From: Gnetum montanum
Taxonomy: Eukaryota; Streptophyta; Gnetopsida; Gnetales; Gnetaceae
Reading direction: 5' to 3'
Assembly: GCA_015680685.1 (NCBI GenBank)
Contig: MNCI01023656.1
Coordinates: 181,038 to 205,604, forward strand
Length of the DNA: 24,567 nt
Positions within the stretch are counted from its first letter, which is position 1. Every line of letters begins with the position of its first letter. A program made the translations under genes and the position numbers. Positions 11,757-19,561 of this stretch are shown here, one piece after another. A model generated the notes under the pieces. That model was not told the DNA's origin, made no database searches, and saw only the letters and a program-made list of their open reading frames with translations.

Positions 11757-11950
11757 TGATGAGCAACCGATTCCTTGACTAGCCGTACACATCCGTAGAT
11801 GCTCGTAATCAAGTCGTACTCGTCCCACGTTCTAGGAGATAAGGGTAAGAGAATCTAATCACGATGAGTAGCAGATTCCTTGGTTAGGCGTACACATTCG
11901 TCAATGCTCGTAACCAAGTCGTACTCATGCTGCGCTACTAGGAAAGCAAT
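11757..11950. repeat. 105-bp imperfect tandem duplication inside solo LTR
   Basis: Two diverged units share GATTCCTTG (11769 and 11874, period 105), GCGTACACAT or CCGTACACAT, ATGCTCGTAA and CAAGTCGTACTC. The duplication is within the R/U5 portion of the LTR. Confidence 0.75.
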
Positions 11951-12179
11951 AAATAACATTAAATAAACCTATCCATGTACTGCAAGGTTTATCCACAAAG
12001 CTTGTCTTTATTGCCATACACAACTTGTGTGCAGGTACAAAGCTGCTCGAATAAAGAACCATTCACTTGGGGATCTCCTACTGCGGGCACATGGAAAATA
12101 TTCTATCTCTGGGGTGATCAATCCGTCAGAGCTTCGCTACTTCTAGCCTCTATATCGAAATGAGGGGAGTGCCGCCTCT

Positions 12180-12187
12180 TATTTATA
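12180..12187 (-). promoter_or_regulatory. TATA box of the solo LTR
   Basis: The plus strand reads TATTTATA, which is TATAAATA on the minus strand. The GATATC palindrome array lies immediately upstream on that strand. The short U3 (about 130 bp) followed by a long R/U5 (about 840 bp) sets the orientation of the LTR. Confidence 0.55.
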
Positions 12188-12204
12188 GATTTGGCGGCGG
12201 ACCG

Positions 12205-12294
12205 CGATATCACGTACACGATATCGCAAGGGATGCGATATCGCGGCGGCCACGATATCGCGGCGGCCACGATATCGCGTACGCGATATCGCGG
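12205..12294. repeat. GATATC palindrome array in LTR U3
   Basis: Six GATATC sites lie within about 90 bp, most extended to GCGATATCGC or CACGATATCGCGG, with a 17-bp unit (GCGGCGGCCACGATATC) repeated back to back. The array is strongly GC/CpG-rich compared with the AT-rich surroundings. The same motif string is at 10-55 in the other fragment of this LTR family. Its position next to the TATA box suggests reiterated promoter elements. Open frames through it on both strands are products of the repeat, not genes. Confidence 0.8.
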
Positions 12295-12521
12295 CTTGTG
12301 CATATCGCGTCTCATCACTTGGTTACACTTAACCATACGCTTATACCTACACAAGTGGAACCAAGAAGACAATGATCACATCCTTACGTTCACTACTTAG
12401 ATGATGTGCATTTATAAAACTAAAGTCTATGAAATTCAATTGGATCACTAGTGGACACTTGTGATTCAGATGGTTTGGTGTAGGGTATACTCGCTGCTCA
12501 TCAATTAGGAAGACAAGGTCT

Positions 12522-13620
12522 ACGAATATATGGTTTTCACAAATTATGATAAGGACCACATGAACTTAAATGTAAACCCATATCATTGGGCATGGAACAC
12601 TCATCACGAAGCTTAAGTTTTTTAAACTATCATTTTAGGTGTACCTAGACTATGCAACAATTTTAAGTCTAGTAGGAGAAATAAAAATGTCTTTTTAAAC
12701 TATCTTAAGTGTACCTAGACTATGCAACAATAGTAACTCTAGTAAGTAAAACAAAAATGTCTATTGTGGGGGTGTTGGAACTTGAAATAATTGAAATATA
12801 GATATACCCTAGATTTATAGAAGTTTACAACTCACTTCTACCTAGTAGAATTAAGCCTGTGAGTTGGGGTTACTAAGCTAAGCCCTATACCACTAAGCCA
12901 ATAACTCATTCTTCAATTAGAACTTTATAAGTTAGCATTGCCTACCAAAATCAAATCTATAACTTTGAAAGAACTTTATAACTCAAAGCTTTCAAATGAA
13001 TAATCCCACGAATAAGGTAAAGCGTCATTGTTATGGCTTTAGAATAATTCAAAACGAACTATTATCATAGCTAAGATATTGGGACGATAACTTCCTGAAC
13101 ATGATTGCGATCCTATTAGCGACTGCCAATTGCCCTTAACATTCAGAGACAGAAGAAAGAAAAAAACTTGAATGCCATGTTGTCGAGCTGTTGTTAACGT
13201 TTTTGTAATTCGGATTATTAACGCAACAGTTCCGTTCATTGATTTTCATTCCTTTAGGTGCGTGACAGATCCTACGTTTAGAACGGGCGCACATCTGGTG
13301 AGTACTTAGCAATCTCTTTCGTTGCTACACTATGTAGAGAAGAAGTAGCAGGCAAAATGAACATTATAGACATTCTTACGCACGTGGATGCTATTTGCAA
13401 CAAGTATGAGAAATACCACTTGGACAAGATCAAGCAGAGCCACATTGCCAGCAACGATCCCTTTCTTCGCAGGTTTGTTTTCCCCAACATTATTCGTTTC
13501 GGCTTAATTTTATCGTAAAGCAATGCCCATCTTAACTTTTAGGCGGAATTGTTTTGCGTTTCCTTGAAGATCTTTACATAACGGTCTAAAATTTTTAANA
13601 ATTTGATGTTTTAGGGTTTC
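12522..13620 (+). repeat. Duplicated 5' region of the SNARE gene (copy A)
   Basis: This segment aligns, in order, with 18480-19876 next to the intact SNARE gene. It contains the upstream repeat-rich block, the proximal upstream region (from TATTATCATAGCTAAG), the exon 1 region and almost all of intron 1 (GTTTGTTTTCCCCAAC to TAGGGTTTC). Similarity stops at 13620, about 2 bases short of the intron's AG. Because intron sequence is retained, the copy arose at DNA level. Copy A lacks the roughly 255-bp insertion found in copy B (19058-19312) and has its own small indels. An ambiguous base is at 13599. Confidence 0.9.
13357..13472 (+). pseudogene. Truncated SYP71 exon 1 duplicate
   Basis: The ATG and first 38 or so codons match exon 1 of the gene at 19562 (MNIIDILTHVDAICNKYEK...), with a few substitutions (S2N, R9H, D21H, Q29H). 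Exactly 40 bp are missing compared with the intact exon. In the intact copy the missing piece lies between two CTTCGC hexamers (19670-19675 and 19710-19715), and copy A keeps one. The deletion shifts the frame but leaves the splice donor (CGCAG/GTTTGT). No exons 2-8 follow; purine permease-like sequence follows instead. It cannot encode a SNARE. Confidence 0.93.
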
Positions 13621-13719
13621 TTGGCAATATCGCCGTCAAGAGGTTAGATTTTATTGAACCCTACGTTGGTTGTTAAACTGTGTTCTTATTCTTCTTATGA
13701 ACCAGACGCTGCAGGAAAC

Positions 13720-14644
13720 ATGGAAATCAAGCAATATTTGTTGGAGAATGGGAGAAAATTCGCGGAGCATAAGAAGTATTGGGTTCTGGCGATACTGAAC
13801 ACTGTAGCGCTGATTGAGGGGCAATCGGCTGCAACTTTGCTGAGCAGATACTACTTTGATAAGGACGGAAACAGCAGGTGGCTTTCCACACTTCTGCAAG
13901 TTGTGGGTTGGCCCATATTCCTGCTTCCAAAAACCCTCTTTCATGGCGTCTGCTCGTGATTTATATCGTGCTTGGGGTTTTTCTTGCAGGAGATGATCTT
14001 CTCTATTCATGGGGAGTATCATAGGTTCCTGCTTCAACTTATTCTCTCATCTGCTCCAGTCAGCTCTCCTTCAATGCCATCTTCTCATTTTTCCTGAACA
14101 CGCAGAGAATTACGTTCTGAACTCTGTTGTGATTCTGACTTTTGCCGCAGTTCTGTTGGGGATTTACAGCAATGGGGATAGGCCTGACGGGGTCACTAAT
14201 GTGCAATATTTTCTGGGGTTTTGCTGCACTTTGGCTGCCTCTGCTTTGTATGGCCTTCTGTTGCCGTTGATGCAGCTTACTTTCCAGAACGTGCTGAAAA
14301 AGGAGTCTTTTGCTGTTGTTCTGGAGATGAATATTTATACCTCGGCTGTTGCTATTGCTATATGTATTGTTGGGCTGTTTGCCAGTGGAGCATTCAGGGA
14401 TGTGGGTAAGGAAGCTGGGAATTTTACAGATGGGATTGGTCTGATTTTTCTGGTGTCTTCTTTGTTCTCCAATGTGGTCAGCACTCTTGCTTTGCCTGTG
14501 GTGCCTATTTTGTCTGTGGGATTCTTCCATGACAAGGTGACTGCTATCAAGGTGATTTCCTTGTTGCTTAGCATATGGGGATTTGTTTCTTATGTTCATG
14601 GAGGATATAAGGAATCGGACATTCTGGACTCTCGAAGGGTGTAG
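13720..14644 (+). pseudogene. Purine permease (PUP) family pseudogene
   Basis: PUP proteins are plasma-membrane carriers of the drug/metabolite transporter superfamily that move purines, cytokinins and alkaloids. The N-terminal block (WVLAILNTVALIEGQSAATLL, RYYFDKDGNSRWLSTLLQVVGWPIFLLP) and the C-terminal block (VSSLFSNVVSTLALPVVPI, FFHDK, IWGFVSYVHGGY) are typical. Lesions are a frameshift at about 13940 with loss of the usual loop, a TAG at 14022-14024 after LYSWGVS, and a second frameshift at about 14100-14110 after FSFFLNTQ. One transmembrane region is also missing in frame between GNFTDG and IGLIF, so the remnant is shorter than the usual 350-400 residues. No intron is evident. The start at 13720 was chosen because family similarity begins just after it. 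Few substitutions elsewhere suggest recent decay or assembly errors. Confidence 0.85.
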
Positions 14645-15664
14645 TCAGAACAGCATAATGAATCTGTGCTGTGAGAATGATCACTGAGGTAATTATATGT
14701 GTGTTTTGTATGCTTATATACGGATGAGATTGATTTTTTAAATATCTGGGTCATGACTATGATCCTGTTTATTCCAAAATTTTTTTATGACAGACTGAGA
14801 TGCATTTAACCCATTGTTAAAGCACAAAGCACATGGTGATTTTTAAATGTGTCTTAATCCATTTTTTATTATTATAATTCCTCTAGTAATTAATATTTTG
14901 ATTCTGGTTTGATAAATGCTTTGTCAATTCTCGTACGTCAATTTGGCTAATTGATTATAACATTTACCGGTGATAATGGTTTGGAGTATACTTTCTAATA
15001 ATGTTGAATACAGTCAAAAATTTAAGATGACTATACGAATGAGATTTTCCAGAGAAGACTTGTGCAAACGAGCTATAATGGGTTACAATTTTAAGATGTG
15101 CGTTACCCACTTTGAAGATTTTTTTTATTTCAAGTTAGTGCTTCATTTGATTGCTTTCTTTATAACTAATAGTCGTCAAAAAATATTTAATATGATAAGT
15201 AAAAACAACAGTTATCAGAATACTTCATGTATATGTCTTATTCAATTATTTTTAGCAGGTATATTACTTATTCAAATTGTTAATTTAAAGTCACCGGCTT
15301 GCAGAAGAACACTGCCTATCAGCAAAGCTCGAGTTTTTTTGTAACTGTTGAATTGGTTATATCTTTTTCAATGCAATCAGAGTTTGTCATTTTGTCCTGT
15401 AAATCACTATAAAATTCAACTTTCAAGAATTGTACTTCATTGTCAGACGGTTGTTGGAAATTCAACTTATCCCTTTGATCAATAGATTTCCAAATTTCGC
15501 TTTTCTGGGCATCTATTTTGCTTTCCTGTTTCTCAATTTCATGAGCAGGGTAAACCAATTTCATCACAGCGAAAAATAAACTTCGCCTAGGTAGACCATG
15601 AATGATTACCGTCCGTCCCATGGCCAAGTACTTTCGATGCTGCTGGCAGTGATGTTTTTGAACT
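14645..15664. other. No gene supported
   Basis: AT-rich sequence downstream of the permease remnant. Open frames at 14970-15344 (+) and 15319-15708 (-) have no motif I recognise; the second has somewhat gene-like composition but no start context or homology that I can name. Confidence 0.45.
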
Positions 15665-15790
15665 TGTTTTACCACATCAATAAAATAGTGAAATTGAAAT
15701 TGATACATTGTTTTACCACATCAATAAAATAGTGAAATTGAAATTGATACATTGTTTTACCACATCTATAAAATAGTGAAATTGATACAA
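15665..15790. repeat. 44-bp tandem repeat, about 2.7 copies
   Basis: The unit beginning TGTTTTACCACATC occurs at 15665, 15709 and 15753. The first two copies are essentially identical. The third has one substitution (ATCTATAAA) and loses the second AAATTG block. Confidence 0.9.
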
Positions 15791-16848
15791 TCAAAAAGTA
15801 AAATTGGTATAACCTGAAAACACAAAATTGGTATTCATTTCAACGAATTTGTCATTCTAAAAAGTGAAACTGCTATTCAAATCATCGAAATTAACTGGTC
15901 AAAGGAATAATATTGTTGGAAATCCAATTATGGATACTTTCCATCTTGCACGAATTGCCCTTAAGTTAAAGAAAAAAAAATTGCAGATTCGGAAAGAACT
16001 AGTTTAGTTGTCACCCTAAGGGACAAGCGCTTGAACATCGAACTTGGAGGAGGTTGCTACTAATAACCTCTGTGTTGTGGACGCACAAGTGATTGATCAA
16101 TCAATGGTGATAATAATGATCAGAAAATAAATAAATAAATAAATTTCACCTTGTGGTGCTATTATCTCAGCTCTTTGATGATTCTCTGTTAAATCAACCA
16201 ATTGCAAAATTTGTTTAGTGGTTGTTGGCTTCGCAATGTTACTGCTAATGTTGGTCGATTTTCTTTCTTTTGTTTTATTTTTTTAATAATTGCTACAGCC
16301 GCCAGTGTCTTTGGTATGTCTGGCAACATGAAATAATATTTAAATTTGCAATATCAAGCATTGCTTACTGCTCAACTACGAAGAACCTGTCAGCAGGTTT
16401 TCACAATATTAGTGTGCGTCCCAAATGGCTGCCCGTTGTGGATGCTTCTTAAAATCTAAAAATACCTACCACACGCACCTTTTCCTTTGCCGAGGCTTCT
16501 TGGCTTAGTCCCATTGGCTTAAGCTTCCAACAAGCATCAAATTATGATTTTAAATTTATGCATTGGTGGTTGTTAGCGTTTATTTTTGCTGCTCTTATCA
16601 CAAAATTCTCCGTACATGCATGATTCATACCTTTTGGAAAATTTCATCGCTAGCTTCAGCACTGTTCCTAGATGCTTTGTTTCTTCCTTGACAATTTGAT
16701 AATCAGCATCATTGCAAAAAAAAGAAAAAAAAGAAGGAAAGAAGGAAATGTCGATCTCTATGGTAACTTGCAAATCAATTACTAATTTCTATACACTTCC
16801 AAGGTTCCATCCCTATTTAATTGCTCCAAATCATATTCCTTCAAAACT
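15791..16848. other. No gene supported; (AAAT)n microsatellite
   Basis: No coding region or RNA gene recognised. A short AAAT microsatellite of about five units lies at 16124-16144. Small open frames at 16270-16452 and 16573-16773 are unremarkable. Confidence 0.4.
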
Positions 16849-17002
16849 CCATTTTCTGAATTTAGTTTAACTCTGCCTTCAAAGTTCTTGGGTTACTCTT
16901 AGGGATTCTTCCTCCATCCTGCACACCATTTTCTGAATTTAGTTTAACTCTGCCTTCAAAGTTCTTGGGTTACTCTTAGGGATTCTTCCTCCATCCTGCA
17001 CA
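16849..17002. repeat. 77-bp perfect tandem duplication
   Basis: Two copies of a 77-bp unit starting CCATTTTCTGAATTTAG occur at 16849-16925 and 16926-17002. I see no differences between them, so the event is recent or the copies have been homogenised or mis-assembled. Confidence 0.93.
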
Positions 17003-17814
17003 AAGCTTTGCCTTTAGCAGGATAAGGCTTTGAATTATCAGTTTACATCATATATAAAACTTGAATTCTAAGAAATGGAGGGCATAAATACTGCCAAATA
17101 AATACGAGAGAAGCCGGGTGCAAGTTGATACAGCTACAGTTACCTTAGAAATATCAGGGTTAACCTGTATCCATTTACCTTTATTTAAGATGTACAATTA
17201 CTTAGTGATCATTAATTATTGATTACAAGTTATGTTGTCCGGTACAACGGACCTTCTTCAAATAGTGTCTTGAATGATATTATTTCTGTAGTATTTTCCT
17301 TTTTCAAATAGTGTCCTGCCTTTAGTTCGTTCGTTTGATTTGTTTTCACTGTGATGACTGTTGCTTGGGCAGTGGCCCAATAAGCAGCAAAAATTTAAGT
17401 CTCCTTTTTTTTCTTTTTGGAAAAATAATCATGCACTTGAACGATGCACATAAAGTTACTAGAAATGGTTTCTAAAAATTCAATAATACAAATAAATTTT
17501 TAAAATACTTTTTTTCAAAAAATTCTGTTACACTTTAAAATTCTCAAGACATTATGCTTGCCCACCATCAAGATATACATCCCTCTAACGGCTAGGCGTT
17601 GAGAATATACAAATTTTCATGTTTGAAAAGAACACCACCATGTTGAAAGTTACGATCGAACCTAAAAATCTAAATGTTTGGAGAACACACCATGATGAAA
17701 GTGGTGACTTAACTAGTTAATTTTGTGGAATTTCTCAACGCTTACCCGATGACTCTTCTTATTACAGGTGTTGAAACCTTGCTGTATCTTAAAATAAATG
17801 CACTGAATATTTTG

Positions 17815-18055
17815 ACTAGGAAGTTATTTTAAGGTTCTCAATGCACTAGGAAGTTATTTTAAGGTTCTCAATGCACCACGGGTTGCCAATGCTTGTCTTT
17901 AAGTCGATATGAAAAGAGAAAGAAATGGTTTAACATTAAAGGGGGAAAGAAATGGTTTAACGTTAAAGGGAGAAGAGTTAGGTTTACAGCTGTAAAATTA
18001 TGCCAAGTATTATAAATAGGTAAAAATTATGTCAAGTATTATAAATTGGTAAAAA
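17815..18055. repeat. Cluster of three short tandem duplications
   Basis: Three unrelated units are each present twice: a 30-bp unit (ACTAGGAAGTTATTTTAAGG) at 17815 and 17845, a 27-bp unit (AGAAATGGTTTAAC) at 17921 and 17948, and a 29-bp unit (TTATG(C/T)CAAGTATTATAAAT) at 17998 and 18027. No gene is seen here. Confidence 0.85.
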
Positions 18056-18479
18056 AGACCCTATTTTATTGAGACAGTTAAGATAATGATGATGTTTTCT
18101 TCCTCTCAACACTTGCACAATATCCGTGTCTAATTTCTACCTTGTAAAATATCTTTTTGTCCTTATAGGCCTTTAAACCTTGCCCTAAGAATTCGTTGTC
18201 AATGAACTAGTCAAGTTTTTTATGGTTGGCTTAACTAGCCCCTTCATCTTAAGTTTTGTTGCAAGGTATGAAGAAATAAAATAAAATAATCCAATAAAAA
18301 CTTTGCCTTAATCACAAGTCAATGCCATTCAATTTATGTGAAGGTTGTTGATGCGAATGATAATAATTAAAGAAATAAAATAAATAATGCATTGTTTAGT
18401 GATAAAGCATCATATGTATATGTTGCATTGACGCAAATGTGTCTAGGCTAATGCAGGCAAAGCTTATATAAATATGAAC

Positions 18480-19561
18480 ACGAATATATGGTTTTCACGA
18501 ATTATGATAAGGATCACATGAACTTAAATGTAAGCTCATATCGTTGGGCATGGAACACTCATCACTAAGCTTAAGTTTTTTAAACTATCATATTAAGTGT
18601 ACCTAGACTATGCAACAATTGTAACTCTAGTAGGAGAAATAAAAATGTCTTTTTAAACTATCATCTTAGGTGTATCTAGACTATGCAACAATGTCTATTG
18701 TGGGGGTGTTGGAACTTGAAATAATTGAAATATAGATATGCCCTAAGATAAATAGTTTATAGTTCAACTAGAACTTTATAGGGGGGTGTTGGAACCTGAA
18801 AGAATTGAAATATAGGTACACCCTAAGATTTATAGAAGCTTATAACTCGATGCTACCTAGTAGAATTAAACCTGTGAGTTGGGGTTACCAGGCTAAGCCC
18901 TAGACGACTAAGTCAATACCTTATTGTTTAACTAGAATTTTATAGCTTAGCATTGCCTACCAAAATCAAGTCCATAACTTTGAAAGAACTTCATAACTCA
19001 AAGCTTTCAAATGAATAATCTTAGCAGTAACCTAGAGCCTCATTGTTATAGCTTTGGAATGGGAACCGGGTTCAAGCATCAGCATTAATTCGACTAGACT
19101 CGACTCACTCTCCTAGGTGGGACCCTACTCACTTCCGCTATTATTCCTCGTGCAAAGTAGCGTGTTTAAGGCCCCGTTGTTCTTAGAGATCAATCTGATA
19201 ATGCCAGGGGGACCTCCAGCCATAGATAGTTGTTTAATTACTATATCGTGTCTCATACAGTGAGCTAGAACAAGATTGAGAGCTCCATTTGACTCTTATT
19301 TTTGGGTTAACAACCAACTATTATCATAGCTAAGGTACTGAGACCATAACTTCCCGCGATCCTATTAGCGACTGCCAGTTGCCATTAATATTTGCCCTGT
19401 TGTTGAGCTGTTGTTTCGGTTTATTAACGCAGCAGTTCCGCTACTGCATTTTCGTTCCTTTCGGTGCGACAGATCTTCTGCGTTCAGAACGACGCACCTC
19501 TGGTGATTACTTAGCAATCTCTTTCGTTGCTACTCTGTGCAGAGACAAAGTAGCAGGCAAA
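18480..19561 (+). repeat. Upstream region of SYP71-like gene, shared with copy A
   Basis: This is the counterpart of 12522-13356. It begins ACGAATATATGG and includes two blocks starting TGTTGGAAC (18707 and 18787) after G-runs, where copy A has one (12773). TGTTGGAA after a G-run is the usual look of a polypurine tract plus LTR start, so part of this block may be a degraded LTR, although the far end could not be placed. The last 250 bp (19313-19561) are the likely proximal promoter and 5' leader. They end GCAGGCAAAATG and are the best-preserved part between the copies. Confidence 0.75.
19058..19312. other. Insertion in the SYP71-like upstream region
   Basis: About 255 bp present here have no counterpart in copy A, where the flanks are joined by a dozen other bases near 13045-13058. 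It starts GGGAACCGGGTTCAAGC, which is reminiscent of a tRNA-type B box, and is more GC-rich than its surroundings. The boundaries are soft and I see no target duplication, so identification as a SINE is only a possibility. Confidence 0.45.

Larger units (their letters stand above)
11337..12317 (-). mobile_element. Solo LTR with 5-bp target duplication CTTGG
   Basis: The 981-bp unit starts TGATGAGTGGCGAG and ends CGCGTCTCATCA, so it has TG...CA ends within the short inverted repeat TGATGAG/CTCATCA. CTTGG occurs at 11332-11336 and again at 12318-12322, a perfect 5-bp target-site duplication of the kind LTR integrases make. There is no internal coding region, primer-binding site or second LTR, so this is a solo LTR left by recombination between LTRs. 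Polarity is minus, because TATAAATA reads on that strand about 130 bp from the 12317 end. It is inserted within an older LTR of a related family. Confidence 0.88.
10734..12503 (+). repeat. Older LTR, split by a younger solo LTR
   Basis: It begins TGATGAATCATC right after a purine-rich AGGGGTA (a possible polypurine tract) and ends GCTGCTCATCA at 12503. It has TATATAAA at 10797-10804 and AATAAAG near 10974, the signals expected of an LTR. Removing the 981-bp insertion and one CTTGG leaves about 784 bp. Across the restored junction the reading (GTACCTTGGTTAC, then CTTAACCATAC) matches the related fragment at 88-299 and the inverted solo LTR. It is probably the 3' LTR of the broken element at 7640-10430. 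The matching 5' LTR was not found. Confidence 0.6.

Noticed and set aside
12205-12294. GATATC array as a CRISPR or satellite
   Set aside because: There are no spacers of uniform length, the setting is plant nuclear DNA, and the array is confined to an LTR U3.
12118-12400. Overlapping open frames on both strands with RYR/DIA-rich peptides
   Set aside because: They are translations of the GATATC palindrome array; the same string reads open in several frames and has no codon constraint.
13940-14008. An intron in the permease ending at TTTCTTGCAG (13990)
   Set aside because: The supposed intron translates as WRLLVIYIVLGVFLAGDD, which is conserved permease sequence, so a frameshift explains it better.
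14970-15344. 124-codon plus-strand open frame after the permease remnant
   Set aside because: Composition is that of random AT-rich sequence and no conserved block is seen.
15319-15708. 129-codon minus-strand open frame with charged C-terminal half
   Set aside because: No homology or motif recognised, and its 5' end runs into the 44-bp tandem repeat; not enough to call a gene.
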